A stretch of 64,000 nt of DNA from Duganella sp. 1224 (lineage in GTDB: Bacteria > Pseudomonadota > Gammaproteobacteria > Burkholderiales > Burkholderiaceae_D): positions 806,001 to 870,000 of the forward strand of contig NZ_JACBYS010000002.1 of the NCBI RefSeq assembly GCF_013408245.1, in the 5' to 3' direction. Position 1 is the first letter of the stretch. The number at the start of each line of letters is the position of its first letter. Below, piece after piece: positions 49,501 to 58,933 of this stretch. The position numbers and the translations under genes were made by a program. The notes beneath the pieces are model-generated. The model saw only the letters and a program-made list of their open reading frames with translations. It was not told the DNA's origin and did no database searches.

Positions 49501-50763
49501 ATGCATCTATCTGAATTGAAGGCCTTACACGTTTCGGCGTTGTTGGAAATGGCCATCGGACTGGATATCGACAATGCGGCGCGCCTGCGCAAGCAAGAGT
49601 TGATGTTCGCCATCCTCAAAAAACGCGCCAAATCGGGCGAGCAGATCTTCGGCGACGGCGCCCTGGAAGTGCTGCCGGACGGCTTTGGCTTCCTGCGCTC
49701 GCCGGACGCCAGCTACATGGCGTCGACCGACGACATCTACATTTCGCCGTCGCAGATCCGCCGCTTCAACCTGCACACCGGCGACTCGATCGAAGGTGAA
49801 GTGCGCACGCCAAAAGACGGCGAACGCTATTTCGCGCTGGTCAAGGTCGACAAGGTCAACGGCGAATCGCCGGAAGCGTCGAAACACCGCATATTGTTCG
49901 AGAACCTGACGCCGCTGCACCCGAACGAGCCGCTGCGCCTGGAACGCGACATCAATGGCACCGAAAACATCACCGGCCGCATCATCGACCTGATCGCGCC
50001 AATCGGCAAAGGCCAGCGCGGCCTGCTGGTGGCGTCGCCGAAGTCCGGTAAATCGGTCATGCTGCAGCACATCGCCCACGCGATCACCTCGAACCACCCG
50101 GACGTCACGCTGATCGTGCTGCTGATCGACGAACGTCCAGAGGAAGTGACCGAGATGCAGCGTTCGGTGCGCGGCGAAGTCGTCGCTTCCACCTTCGACG
50201 AACCGGCCACCCGCCACGTACAGGTTGCCGAGATGGTGCTGGAAAAAGCCAAGCGCCTGGTCGAAATGAAAAAAGACGTGGTGATCCTGCTGGACTCGAT
50301 CACCCGCCTGGCGCGTGCCTACAACACCGTGATCCCGGCCTCGGGCAAGGTGCTGACCGGTGGTGTCGACGCCAACGCGCTGCAGCGTCCGAAGCGCTTC
50401 TTCGGCGCCGCCCGTAACGTCGAGGAAGGCGGCTCGCTGACCATCGTCGCCACCGCGCTGATCGAAACCGGCTCGCGCATGGACGACGTGATTTACGAGG
50501 AATTCAAGGGCACCGGCAACATGGAGGTGCACCTGGAGCGCCGCCTGGCCGAGAAGCGCGTCTACCCGGCCATCAACCTGAACAAGTCGGGCACGCGCCG
50601 CGAGGAACTGCTGATCAAGCCGGACCAGCTGCAGAAGATCTGGATCCTGCGCAAGCTGCTGTACTCGATGGACGAGATCGAGGCGATGGAGTTCATCCTC
50701 GACAAGATGCGCGCGACCAAGAACAACACCGAGTTCTTCGACATGATGCGCCGCGGCGGCTAA
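49501..50763 (+). CDS. rho: Transcription termination factor Rho
   Basis: A 420-residue hexameric RNA-dependent ATPase: the N-terminal RNA-binding domain ([19 protein letters not shown]), P-loop SPKSGKS at about 179-185, and the Q/R-loops region [38 protein letters not shown]. Length and positions match E. coli Rho. A short hairpin CCCG-tcg-CGGG precedes the start and may belong to the leader by which Rho limits its own synthesis in E. coli. Confidence 0.98.
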   Translation: MHLSELKALHVSALLEMAIGLDIDNAARLRKQELMFAILKKRAKSGEQIFGDGALEVLPDGFGFLRSPDASYMASTDDIYISPSQIRRFNLHTGDSIEGEVRTPKDGERYFALVKVDKVNGESPEASKHRILFENLTPLHPNEPLRLERDINGTENITGRIIDLIAPIGKGQRGLLVASPKSGKSVMLQHIAHAITSNHPDVTLIVLLIDERPEEVTEMQRSVRGEVVASTFDEPATRHVQVAEMVLEKAKRLVEMKKDVVILLDSITRLARAYNTVIPASGKVLTGGVDANALQRPKRFFGAARNVEEGGSLTIVATALIETGSRMDDVIYEEFKGTGNMEVHLERRLAEKRVYPAINLNKSGTRREELLIKPDQLQKIWILRKLLYSMDEIEAMEFILDKMRATKNNTEFFDMMRRGG

Positions 50764-50771
50764 GCCCCGCC

Positions 50772-50851
50772 CGTCGTACCGGCGCAGGCCGGCACCCATG
50801 GCACGCTGGCCGTCAGGCTCAGCATGGATTCCGGCCTGCGCCGGAATGACG
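50772..50851. repeat. Imperfect long inverted repeat after rho
   Basis: The arm CGTACCGGCGCAGGCCGG at 50775 pairs with CCGGCCTGCGCCGGAATGACG at 50831, with CCATG/CATGG continuing the stem. It resembles the dispersed repeats carrying CCGGCGCAGGCCGGAAT seen in many proteobacterial genomes. It lies between the rho stop and a terminator-like hairpin. Confidence 0.65.
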
Positions 50852-50858
50852 ATGATAG

Positions 50859-50880
50859 ACAGGCAACTCCGGTTGCCTGT
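50859..50880 (+). terminator. Rho gene terminator hairpin
   Basis: ACAGGCAAC pairs with GTTGCCTGT (nine base pairs, four-base loop) and runs into TTGCGTTT. Its right arm includes the -35 box of the rpmE2 promoter. Confidence 0.7.
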
Positions 50881-50901
50881 TTGCGTTTACCGGCGTATAA
50901 T
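50873..50901 (+). promoter_or_regulatory. rpmE2 promoter
   Basis: TTGCCT (50,873-50,878) and a perfect TATAAT (50,896-50,901) with a 17-base spacer. The start of rpmE2 is about 100 bases further on, giving a long leader of unknown role. Confidence 0.75.
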
Positions 50902-51007
50902 CGCCGATCGCATTATTTTTAACCCTGGCAAGTGAGCGGCAATCGGGTCACGAGGTGGTATCGACCGACGAAGTGCTGTTTGGCTACCAAACTAACCGAG
51001 GTTCCCC

Positions 51008-51277
51008 ATGAAAGCAGAAGGCCATCCAGAATACCGCGAAGTCGTGTTCCACGACCTGTCGTGCGACTTCAAATTCATCACCCGCTCGACCATCGCCACC
51101 CGCGAAAAAATCGAATTCAACGGCCAGGAATACCCGCTGGTGAAGATCGAGGTCTCGGCTGAATCGCACCCGTTCTACACCGGTAAGCACAAGATCGTCG
51201 ACACCGCTGGCCGCGTTGAAAAATTCCGCCAGAAGTTCGGTTCGGTCGGTTCGAAAACCGCCGTCGCAGCAGGCTAA
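51008..51277 (+). CDS. rpmE2: 50S ribosomal protein L31 type B
   Basis: An 89-residue L31 with the type B pattern: [20 protein letters not shown] at the N-terminus, [27 protein letters not shown] at the end. Only one Cys is present (near residue 19) so the zinc-binding CxxC of type A is missing. GAGGTTCCCC precedes the ATG. It is followed by a clear terminator. Confidence 0.95.
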   Translation: MKAEGHPEYREVVFHDLSCDFKFITRSTIATREKIEFNGQEYPLVKIEVSAESHPFYTGKHKIVDTAGRVEKFRQKFGSVGSKTAVAAG

Positions 51278-51302
51278 TCCCCACGATTATTGCCGCTTCG
51301 AT

Positions 51303-51331
51303 AAAAAAAGCAGCCTCGGGCTGCTTTTTTT
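51303..51331 (+). terminator. Intrinsic terminator of rpmE2
   Basis: Seven A's and GCAGCC pair with GGCTGC and seven T's around TCG, 25 bases after the rpmE2 stop. The U-run makes it a strong factor-independent terminator. Confidence 0.93.
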
Positions 51332-51379
51332 GTTTATTGCCCTCATACTCCGGTTCTACTCTTTAAAACACACTGATCG

Positions 51380-53104
51380 ATGAAGCCAGTCCGTCTTCCC
51401 GCCGCCGCTACCCTGGCACTGCCGCGCTGGGCGCTGTTCGCCCTCGGCCTGCTGTACATCCTGCCTGGCCTGATCGGCCGCGAACCGTGGAAGAACGACG
51501 ACGCCGCCAGCTTCGGCATCATGTGGACCATGGCGCATGGCAGCTGGCAGGACTGGCTGTGGCCCAACATCGCCGGCCTGTCGTGGCCGGACGAGGGGCC
51601 GCTGGCGTTCTGGCTGGGCGCGCTCGGTATCAAGCTGTTCGGCTGGCTGCTGGGCGACGTGCTGGGCGCCCGCGTCGGCACCGTCGGCATCTTCCTGCTG
51701 GGCGTGCTGTCGCTGTGGTACGCCACCTTCAACCTTGGCCGCCGCCAGGACGCGCAGCCGCTGCGCCTGGCCTTCGGCGGCCAGCCCGAGCCGGACGACT
51801 TCGGCCGCACGCTGGCCGACGCCGCCGTGCTGATCTACCTCGGCTGCCTCGGCCTGCTGCAGCACAGCCACGAAACCACGCCGGAGGCGCTGCAGGTGTC
51901 GCTGACCGCGCTGCTGCTGTACCGCACCGTGCGCTACGTGGAAACGCCGTCGCTGCGCAACGCCGCCCTCAGCGGCCTGGCGATCGGCCTGCTGACGCTG
52001 GCGCGCGGCTGGATCACGCCGGTGTTCCTCATGCTGGCCCTGTTCGCCTGCACCCGCTTCCTGGCCCAGCCGGCCATCCGCGCCCTGCGCGACCTCGGCG
52101 CCATGATCGCCGTCGGCGCCGTCGTCACCGCGCTGTGGCTGGCGCCGGCGCAGTTGCTGGCGCCCTACCACCAGCAGCCGCTGAACGCCTGGCTGGGCTG
52201 GAACTGGCTGCAACTGGACTGGCCAAGCTGGACCTCGGTCAAGTTCTTCTTCCGCGTCGGCGTCTGGTTCTTCTGGCCGGCCTGGCCGTTTGCCGGCTGG
52301 GCGGTATGGGCCTGGCGCCGCCAGCGCGGCGTGTTGCACATCGTGGTGCCGCTGGCCTTCTTCGGCATGGGCCTGCTGCTGACCTTGTTCAATCCGCAAC
52401 CCGAGCAGGGCCAGCTGCTGGTGCTGCTGCCGCCGCTGGCGGTGATGGCCGCCTTCGGCCTGCTGACCGTCAAGCGCGGCGCCATCAACGCCATCGACTG
52501 GTTCTCGGTGATGGCGCTGACGCTGTGCGCGGCCGTGATCTGGGTGTTCTGGTTCGCCAAGCTGACCGGCTGGCCGGCGCAGGCCGCGCGCAACGCGCTC
52601 AAGCTGGTGCCGGGCTTCACGCCCGAGCTGGGCTGGATCGCCTTCCTGGTCGCGCTGGCCGCCACGCTGGGCTGGTTCGTGCTGGTGTACTGGCGCATCT
52701 CGCGCCAGCCGGCGGTGCTGTGGCGCGCGGTGGTGCTGTCCTCGGGCGGCCTGATCCTGATCTGGATATTGCTGATGACGCTGTTCCTGCCGGACTTCAA
52801 CTACGGCAAGAGCTACGCCGGCGTGGCGCGCCAGATCGCCAACAAGCTGCCGGCCGGCACCCGCTGCATCGAATCCAACGTCGGCCCGGCCCAGCGCGCG
52901 TCGCTGGCGTTTTACGGCCAGCTGCCGTTCGCCGGCGTCGAAGCAGGGCGCTGCAACGTGCTGCTGTTGCAGGATAGCGTCAAAGTCCGCGACGACCATG
53001 AAATCCAGCCGCAGTTCCGCGGCAAGCAATGGGTGCTGCTGTGGGAAGGCCGGCGCCCGGCCGACCGCGAGGAACGCTTCCGCCTGTACCGCCGCGCCGA
53101 CTGA
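51380..53104 (+). CDS. Glycosyltransferase family 39/ArnT-like membrane protein
   Basis: A 574-residue polytopic protein with about eleven hydrophobic helices. After helix 1 comes GREPWKNDDAASFGIMWTMA, the luminal acidic loop typical of GT-C enzymes (ArnT, PMT), and a long C-terminal periplasmic domain (from about 470). Such proteins pass sugars from polyprenyl phosphates to lipid A or proteins. Substrate unknown. No neighbouring lipid A modification genes are seen. The start 49 bases after the rpmE2 terminator has GATCG but no good ribosome site. Confidence 0.78.
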   Translation: MKPVRLPAAATLALPRWALFALGLLYILPGLIGREPWKNDDAASFGIMWTMAHGSWQDWLWPNIAGLSWPDEGPLAFWLGALGIKLFGWLLGDVLGARVGTVGIFLLGVLSLWYATFNLGRRQDAQPLRLAFGGQPEPDDFGRTLADAAVLIYLGCLGLLQHSHETTPEALQVSLTALLLYRTVRYVETPSLRNAALSGLAIGLLTLARGWITPVFLMLALFACTRFLAQPAIRALRDLGAMIAVGAVVTALWLAPAQLLAPYHQQPLNAWLGWNWLQLDWPSWTSVKFFFRVGVWFFWPAWPFAGWAVWAWRRQRGVLHIVVPLAFFGMGLLLTLFNPQPEQGQLLVLLPPLAVMAAFGLLTVKRGAINAIDWFSVMALTLCAAVIWVFWFAKLTGWPAQAARNALKLVPGFTPELGWIAFLVALAATLGWFVLVYWRISRQPAVLWRAVVLSSGGLILIWILLMTLFLPDFNYGKSYAGVARQIANKLPAGTRCIESNVGPAQRASLAFYGQLPFAGVEAGRCNVLLLQDSVKVRDDHEIQPQFRGKQWVLLWEGRRPADREERFRLYRRAD

Positions 53105-53185
53105 GCCGGGGCGCGCACGTTACAAACGTCATGTTGCTGGCCGGATAGCATGCTGCTATCCTTTTTGGCAGAAAGCGGCCAGCCC

Positions 53186-53911
53186 ATGCGATTTATTTTC
53201 CTGACATTATTCCTGCTGGCGACTTGCGCGCGCGCGGCCGAGGCCCCGCTGTACATCACCACGGAACACGCGCCGCCATCGAGCATGCGCGGCGACGACG
53301 GCGTCGTGACCGGCCGCGCCACCGAGAAGATCCGCGCGCTGATGGCGCGCACCGGCACCGACTACCGCATCGAGCAGCTGCCGTGGAAGCGCGCGCTGAT
53401 GCTGGCGCAAACCCGCGACCACACCTGCGTCTACTCCACCTCGCGCACGCCGGAGCGCGAAGCGCGCTTCAAATGGATCGGTCCCACCGACGAGGCCGAA
53501 TGGCAGTTCTGGGGCCGCGCCGATCACGCCTTTCCGCTCAACACGGTCGACGACGCGCGCAAGCTGCGCATCGGCACCGCCATTGGCGACGCCCGCGACG
53601 ACTACCTGCGCAACCGCGGCTTCAACGTCGACGCCGCCAGCAGCGACCTGGCCAATCCGCACAAGCTGCTGCTCAACCGCATCGACCTGTGGGCGGTGGC
53701 GGTGCGCAACGGCAGCGCCGGCCCCAGCCAGCCGGGCTGGGCCGGCAAGGTGGTGCCGCTGCTGGTGTTTCACCGGGTCCAGGTGTACCTGGCCTGCAAC
53801 CGCGCCATGCCGGACCAGCAGGTCGAGCAGCTGAACGCCGCGCTGGCCGAACTGCGCCGCGACGGCACGCTGGCGCGCATCGACCGCAAGTACGAGCACG
53901 GCGGCCAGTAG
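53186..53911 (+). CDS. Periplasmic solute-binding protein, family 3
   Basis: A 241-residue exported protein: signal peptide to about ARAAEA, then an SBP_bac_3 fold (LYITTEHAPPSSMRGDDGVVTGRATEKIRALM, the strand RIEQLPWKRALMLAQ, and LRIGTAIGDARDDYLRNRG). This set is common in betaproteobacterial orphan binding proteins (HisJ-like) that lack a permease and may sense amino acids. No permease or ATPase is adjacent. The ATG at 53186 was chosen for the signal peptide; a start 12 codons upstream is less likely. Confidence 0.82.
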   Translation: MRFIFLTLFLLATCARAAEAPLYITTEHAPPSSMRGDDGVVTGRATEKIRALMARTGTDYRIEQLPWKRALMLAQTRDHTCVYSTSRTPEREARFKWIGPTDEAEWQFWGRADHAFPLNTVDDARKLRIGTAIGDARDDYLRNRGFNVDAASSDLANPHKLLLNRIDLWAVAVRNGSAGPSQPGWAGKVVPLLVFHRVQVYLACNRAMPDQQVEQLNAALAELRRDGTLARIDRKYEHGGQ

Positions 53912-53927
53912 GCGCGGTCGCGCGCGC

Positions 53928-54317
53928 TTAGCGGCGCGCCACCATGATGCCGTTGGCCGGCACGTTTTGCGCCAGCGGCAGCTTCTGGAAATCGCTGATC
54001 GCGATGCCGTCGCCATCATCCTGGAAATCAAACCGCACGCCGGCGTCGGTCATGAAGCTGGTCTGCGAGATGGCGTAGATGCGCACTGGACGGCCTTTGT
54101 CCAGCGTGGCGTACAGCTTGGTCAGGCGGTTGTCGAACGAGATGCGCTGGCCGTTTGCCAGCTTGTAGGTATTGCGATACGGGCTGAATTCGTCAGGCTG
54201 CATCTGGTACTGCTGGGCACGCGGGGCGGAGACGCTGACGCTGGTGTCGCCGGCGTGGGCGGCGGAGAAAGTGGTCAGAACGAGCGCGGCGACAACGCCG
54301 ATCATGGTCGATTTCAT
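53928..54317 (-). CDS. Exported hypothetical protein
   Basis: A 129-residue protein with a signal peptide ending AAHAG. The mature part is beta-rich with SPYRNTYKLANGQRISFDNRLTKLYATL and a C-terminal GDGIAISDFQKLPL. No family recognised. GGAGTTCACC precedes the ATG. It converges on the solute-binding protein gene with 16 bases between stops. Confidence 0.72.
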   Translation of the reverse strand: MKSTMIGVVAALVLTTFSAAHAGDTSVSVSAPRAQQYQMQPDEFSPYRNTYKLANGQRISFDNRLTKLYATLDKGRPVRIYAISQTSFMTDAGVRFDFQDDGDGIAISDFQKLPLAQNVPANGIMVARR

Positions 54318-54690
54318 GGTGAACTCCAGTAAGTAGTGTGAACTGCGGGAGTCACCGCTGGGGGTTGGTTATTCAGCGGCGGACATGAGCAGATTATCAA
54401 AGCCGGCGCCAAACATCCTGCGTATGCGACGAGCGGCAAAAGCGCGGGCGCGAGCGGTCAAAAAGCGGGGACAGACGGTTTACCGGCCGCGACTGTTGCG
54501 CGCGCCGGCTTTTTCTGCGGACGATGTGATACAAACCGCGCCAACCGGGCTATAGTGATGCAATGAGTTGCCCTACGGCAGCAAATACCTCCCGGTTGCG
54601 CCTCCAGTCCGCGCACCGGCCACGGCGGCCCAGGCTGCTGCGCCCCACCCTCGCGCCCAGCCCCCGGCAACATGCTCCCGATGGTGCAAT
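54318..54690. other. Intergenic region before the FtsH-like gene
   Basis: 373 bases without a convincing gene between divergent transcription units. Near 54551 there is TATAGT with a weak GATACA 17 bases upstream, a candidate promoter for the FtsH-like gene. A run AAAGCGGGGACAGACGG near 54461 resembles half of a dispersed repeat. Open frames here lack ribosome sites. Confidence 0.4.
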
Positions 54691-56598
54691 ATGTTCACTC
54701 TTTACAAACTTCAAACGGCACTGCGCAAAACCACCGTGCGCGCCGCCCTGCTGGTCCTGACGCTGTCGCTGGCCGTGCTGCTGGGCCTGCGCGCCGACGT
54801 GCCGCAAGACCCCAGCCCCATCCTGCGCACGCAGGACATCGCCCAGATCACGGCGCTGCCGGCCAAGCGCGCGCAGCTGGAGTACCTGCTGATCGCCGCG
54901 CCGCAGTCGGAGGCGCCGCGCTATGTGTTCAAGCTGAAGAATGACAACAAGCTGTACGTGGTCAAGGTGCCGGGCACCACCCACATCAGCCTGGAGCGCG
55001 AGGTCCTGCTGCGCAACAACCTCCCCTACGCCATCGCCCGCGACGACTACCTGGCCTCGCACAAGGCGGTGATGCAGGACGACGACAGCAGCCTGCTGGC
55101 GCGCGCCGGCGCTTTCGTGGTGCGCCACCTGCTGGACATCCTGCTGGTCATCCTGGCCTTGTTCCTGCTGAAGAACGGCCTGCCCGGCATGGGCGTCAAC
55201 GCCACCGTGCTGACGCCGGACCAGCTGGGCGGCAGCATGGACGACCTGATCGGCATGGAAGACATCAAGCAGGAAGTGCTGCACCTGGAAGACATGATAC
55301 GCAACCGCGACCTGTACAAAGAGCACGACATCGACAAGCCGTTCAACGTCATGCTGACCGGCCCGGCTGGCACCGGCAAGACCAAGCTGGCCGGCTACCT
55401 GGCCAAGCGGCTCGACATTCCGCTGATCCAGGCCTCCGGCTCGGCGCTGGAATCGGGCTACATCGGCGGCGGCTCCAAGGCGCTGCACGCGCTGCACCGC
55501 AAGGCCTGCGCGCGCGGCAAGTGCATCATCTTCCTCGACGAGGCACAGGGCCTGTTCATGCCGCGCGGCCGCGGCGAAAAGAAATGGGAGGACGACACCG
55601 CCAACACCCTGCTGGGCCTGCTCGACGGCGTGCGCAGCGACAAGGGCGAGGGCGTGATCTGGGTGGTGGCCTCCAACTTCGACGACGCCTCGACCCGCAT
55701 GGACGAGGCCATGCTGCGCCGCTTCTCGGTCAAGATCAACTTCCGCCTGCCGAACAAGAGCGAGCGGCGCGAACTGCTGCGCTCCTTCCTGGCGCGCAAG
55801 GCCGACGGCTGCGTCGACTGGAACGACCTCAACCTGGACCACGTGGCCGAGATCACCGCCAACCTCAGCCCGGCCGTGCTGCAGACCGTGGTCGAGCGCG
55901 CCAGCATGCTGTCGATCCAGGAGAAACAGGTCATCAACACCGACCTGATGTTCCGCGCCTTCGAGCGCGCCACCATCGGCCTGACCGACCGCGCCACCAC
56001 CGCCGAGAAAACCCGCCAGCGCGAGCGCGTCGCCCTGCACGAGCTGGGCCACTTCTTCATGCAGATCGACCCGTGGCTGCGCCAGGGGCTGTCGCTGGCC
56101 GAGGTCAAGGAACGCTCGCCGCTGTTAAAAATTTCCACCGAGTCGGTGTCCAAGCTGGGCGCGCTCGGCTACGTGCTGTCGGCCGCGGACGACGTGGCGC
56201 TGCGCACGCTGGAGGAACTGGAGCGCGACGTCATCCAGCTGTACGGCGGCGTGGCGGCCGAGGAACTGTTCTACGGCGCGCGCGGCATCTCGGTCGGCAG
56301 CCAGAACGACATCGAAAAAGCCACCTCGATGCTGGACCTGATGGTCAACAAACTGTCGATGTACTCGCGCTCGAAGATCGACCACAGCCAGTTCAAGGAC
56401 CAGGAGGCCGACCTCGGCCAGGTGGCGGCCAAGGCGGACGAGCTGTACAGCTACACGCTGACCGCCATCGCCGACTACCGCGAGCAGATCGCCGAACTGA
56501 AGGGGGTGCTGATGGACCAGTACGTGCTGTCGAAAGACGCCATCTTCGCGCTGCTGGAACAGCAGCAGCAACGCGCTCAGGCGGAGGCCCTGTGCTGA
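54691..56598 (+). CDS. FtsH-like membrane AAA+ metalloprotease
   Basis: A 635-residue protein with helix 1 at about 15-35, an 85-residue periplasmic part, helix 2 at about 135-155, then an AAA+ module: Walker A GPAGTGKTKL near 224-231, Walker B CIIFLDEAQG near 280, and an Arg-finger-like DEAMLRRF. The zinc site is His450-Glu451-Leu-Gly-His454 (VALHELGHFF), with a third acidic ligand in SQNDIEKATSML near 539, so protease activity is likely. It is diverged from housekeeping FtsH. The ATG at 54691 has no clear ribosome site; the longer frame begins with TTG. Confidence 0.82.
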   Translation: MFTLYKLQTALRKTTVRAALLVLTLSLAVLLGLRADVPQDPSPILRTQDIAQITALPAKRAQLEYLLIAAPQSEAPRYVFKLKNDNKLYVVKVPGTTHISLEREVLLRNNLPYAIARDDYLASHKAVMQDDDSSLLARAGAFVVRHLLDILLVILALFLLKNGLPGMGVNATVLTPDQLGGSMDDLIGMEDIKQEVLHLEDMIRNRDLYKEHDIDKPFNVMLTGPAGTGKTKLAGYLAKRLDIPLIQASGSALESGYIGGGSKALHALHRKACARGKCIIFLDEAQGLFMPRGRGEKKWEDDTANTLLGLLDGVRSDKGEGVIWVVASNFDDASTRMDEAMLRRFSVKINFRLPNKSERRELLRSFLARKADGCVDWNDLNLDHVAEITANLSPAVLQTVVERASMLSIQEKQVINTDLMFRAFERATIGLTDRATTAEKTRQRERVALHELGHFFMQIDPWLRQGLSLAEVKERSPLLKISTESVSKLGALGYVLSAADDVALRTLEELERDVIQLYGGVAAEELFYGARGISVGSQNDIEKATSMLDLMVNKLSMYSRSKIDHSQFKDQEADLGQVAAKADELYSYTLTAIADYREQIAELKGVLMDQYVLSKDAIFALLEQQQQRAQAEALC

Positions 56599-57449
56599 CC
56601 GGGCGCCACGCCAAACAGGCGCCGGTACTCGCGGCTGAACTGCGACGGGCTGTCGTAGCCCACGGCAAAGCCGACGGCCGCCACATTCTGCGACGAACTC
56701 AGCAACAGGGAGCGCGCCTGCTGCAGACGTATCTGCTTCTGAAACTGAATCGGACTCAGCGACGTCACCCGGCGGAAGTGCCGGTGGAATGACGTCGGGC
56801 TCATGCCAACCTGCCCGGCCACGTCCTCGATGTGGAAGGGCTCGGCGTGATGCTGGCGTATCCAGCGGATCGCGCGGCTGATCTGCGCCATCGTGCTGTC
56901 GGCCAGGCCCAGCTGGCTGACCATGGCGCCCTGCGGCCCGCGCATCAGGCGCCATAAAATTTCGCGCTCGATGGCCGGCGCCAGCACCGGCAAGTCCGCC
57001 GGCCGCTCCAGCAGGCGCAGCAGACGCACCAGCGGCTCCAGCAAGCCATCGTCCAGCGCGCTGACGGCGATGCCCGGCGGCTCGGCGCTGGGGCCGCGCG
57101 GCAGGCCGGTGTCCAGCATCAGCGCGGTGATCACGTCCGGCTTCAGCGTCAGGCTCATGCCAAGGAAAGGCCGGGCGGCGCTGGCCTGCGACACATGGCC
57201 GCTGACCGGCAAATCCACCGACGCCACCAGATACTGGCCGGCCTGATAATCCAGGTCCTGCGTGCCCAGCACCAGGTGCTTGGCGCCCTGCGCCACCACC
57301 GACAGCACCGGCTCGGTCACGTAGGCGGTCAGCGGCGTGGGCGCGGGCGCGGCCGCCACCAGCAGGCCCGGCAACGGACGCCGCAGGCCGTCCGCGCCGG
57401 CGTGGCGGGCGATCAGGGCTTGCAGTTCGGCGAAAAGGGTGGCGTCCAT
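56577..57449 (-). CDS. AraC family regulator
   Basis: A 290-residue regulator with an AraC_N-type N-terminal domain (PLTAYVTEPVLSVVAQGAKHLVLG) and two C-terminal HTHs: HIEDVAGQVGMSPTSFHRHFRRVT and NVAAVGFAVGYDSPSQFSREYRRLFG. It is divergent from the alpha/beta hydrolase gene at 57551, 101 bases away, and is probably its regulator. Its 3' end overlaps the end of the convergent FtsH-like gene by 22 bases. Confidence 0.9.
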   Translation of the reverse strand: MDATLFAELQALIARHAGADGLRRPLPGLLVAAAPAPTPLTAYVTEPVLSVVAQGAKHLVLGTQDLDYQAGQYLVASVDLPVSGHVSQASAARPFLGMSLTLKPDVITALMLDTGLPRGPSAEPPGIAVSALDDGLLEPLVRLLRLLERPADLPVLAPAIEREILWRLMRGPQGAMVSQLGLADSTMAQISRAIRWIRQHHAEPFHIEDVAGQVGMSPTSFHRHFRRVTSLSPIQFQKQIRLQQARSLLLSSSQNVAAVGFAVGYDSPSQFSREYRRLFGVAPGQHRASA

Positions 57450-57550
57450 GGTTGGTCGGATTATGCATGAATCTGGCAGTTTTGCGATACCTCGACCGGA
57501 TGAGAAAAGCGTCCAATAACGCTATCGACTGATCCCTCAAGGAGCCCATC

Positions 57551-58465
57551 ATGCAAAGCGTCACCTTTCCCAGCAACGGCCTGAAGATCGCCGCCCACCT
57601 CTACCTGCCGGCCGGCGCCGGCCCGCACGCCGCCATCGTGGTCGGCCATCCGGGCAGCAGCGTCAAGGAGCAGAGCGCCGGCCTGTACGCGCGCCATCTG
57701 GCCGAGCTCGGCTATATCGCCCTGGCCTTCGACGCCGCCCACCAGGGCGAAAGCGAAGGCCTGCCGCGCGGGCTGGAAGACCCGGCACAGCGGGTGGAAG
57801 ACTTCAAGGCCGCCGTGTCGTATCTCACCACCCGCGCCGACGTCGATCCGCAGCGCATCGGCGCGCTCGGCATCTGCGCCTCGGGCGGCTACGTGACGGC
57901 GGCCGGCGCCACCGACCACCGCATCCAGGCGGTGGCCACCGTCAGCGCGGCCGACATTGGCCGCCACCTGTCGCGCGGCGCCGACGGCCAGCAAAGTCCG
58001 GCGGTCCTGCAAACCCTGCTCGACACCGCCGCCGCCGCCCGCACCGCCGAGGCGCGCGGCGACAGCCTCGGCGCGCTGCCGCTGTTCCCGGCCGACGCCG
58101 AGCAAGCCCGCGCCGGCGGCCTGCACAGTTTTGAAGGATGGGAATACTACTGCACGCCGCGCGGCGAACATCCGCGCTCGGCGCGCACGCTGACCTGGGA
58201 CAGCGTCGACCGCATCGCCGGCTTTGACGCCTTCCACTTCATCCACCTGATCGCGCCGCGGCCGCTGCTGATGATCGTCGGCGGCGACGCCATCACCGCC
58301 TGGATGAGCGAGGAAGCGATGGCACAGGCGCGCGAACCAAAGCAACTGCACCGCATCGACGGCGCCACCCACGTCGACCTGTACGACCGCAAGGTCGCGC
58401 AGGCGATCGACAAGCTGGCCGGGTTCTTCGGGCAGCAGTTGGCCTCACGGCGTGAGGAAGCGTAA
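57551..58465 (+). CDS. Dienelactone-hydrolase-like alpha/beta hydrolase
   Basis: A 304-residue protein with the fold VSFPSNG...AIVVGHPGSSVKEQSAGLYA near the start and a Cys nucleophile elbow GICASGGYV (Cys near 119) instead of Ser, as in dienelactone hydrolases and YcjY-like proteins. Late Asp and His are present (LMIVGGDAI, IDGATHVDLYD). Substrate unknown. CAAGGAGCCC precedes the ATG. The divergent AraC gene probably controls it. Confidence 0.85.
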   Translation: MQSVTFPSNGLKIAAHLYLPAGAGPHAAIVVGHPGSSVKEQSAGLYARHLAELGYIALAFDAAHQGESEGLPRGLEDPAQRVEDFKAAVSYLTTRADVDPQRIGALGICASGGYVTAAGATDHRIQAVATVSAADIGRHLSRGADGQQSPAVLQTLLDTAAAARTAEARGDSLGALPLFPADAEQARAGGLHSFEGWEYYCTPRGEHPRSARTLTWDSVDRIAGFDAFHFIHLIAPRPLLMIVGGDAITAWMSEEAMAQAREPKQLHRIDGATHVDLYDRKVAQAIDKLAGFFGQQLASRREEA

Positions 58466-58870
58466 ATAAAGCGGTAATGCTTGCAGCGCCAGCACGGCGA
58501 TCGTAATCCACTGCAAAATTTCGACGCGCCGCAGTCGCGCGTCCATTTTTTCGACCTTGCGCTCCAACGCCTCGACCCGGCGCTCCAACGCCTCGACCCG
58601 GCGCTCCAGAGCCTCAACCCGATGCTCGAGCGCCTCAACCCGATGTTCCAGCGCCTCAACCCGCTTTTCGAGCGCCTCGACCCTGGCGGACAGCGCATTC
58701 ACCCGCTCCTCCAGCACCGCGACCTTGACGATCAATATCGCCACATCCTTGCGCAGATCCCGCAGTTGCTCGCTATGGTTATCAATCAAGCCATCATGCT
58801 TGTCCTTGACGAGCCGCTTCAACTCATCAACCTGCTCCTCCAGCGCCTCCACCCGCTCGACCAGTTCCAT
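58445..58870 (-). CDS. Heptad-repeat coiled-coil protein with a C-terminal membrane anchor
   Basis: A 141-residue protein. Residues about 55-108 are a near-perfect coiled coil built of seven-residue units RVEALEH, RVEALER and the like, each encoded by one 21-base DNA repeat. The C-terminus ILQWITIAVLALQALPLYLRF is one membrane helix. GGAGG precedes the ATG at 58870. Its 3' end overlaps the convergent hydrolase gene by 21 bases. Function unknown; the design suits a tail-anchored spacer or scaffold. Confidence 0.72.
   Translation of the reverse strand: MELVERVEALEEQVDELKRLVKDKHDGLIDNHSEQLRDLRKDVAILIVKVAVLEERVNALSARVEALEKRVEALEHRVEALEHRVEALERRVEALERRVEALERKVEKMDARLRRVEILQWITIAVLALQALPLYLRFLTP
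58558..58691. repeat. 21-bp tandem repeat encoding coiled-coil heptads
   Basis: About six units of a 21-base period, each close to CGCTCCAACGCCTCGACCCG on plus. Units differ at a few third-codon positions, so the protein repeat (RVEALE + H/R/K) is kept better than the DNA. Unit number could vary by slippage. Confidence 0.85.
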
Positions 58871-58933
58871 GGCAGCCTCCGACGTGAGGCATTCATTATC
58901 CGCCCCGTCCAGCCGCGCTCCGTTTGATCTGCG

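Noticed and set aside
58558..58691. CRISPR-like array
   Set aside because: The units are adjacent without spacers and encode heptads in frame; no CRISPR array or cas gene is seen in the window.
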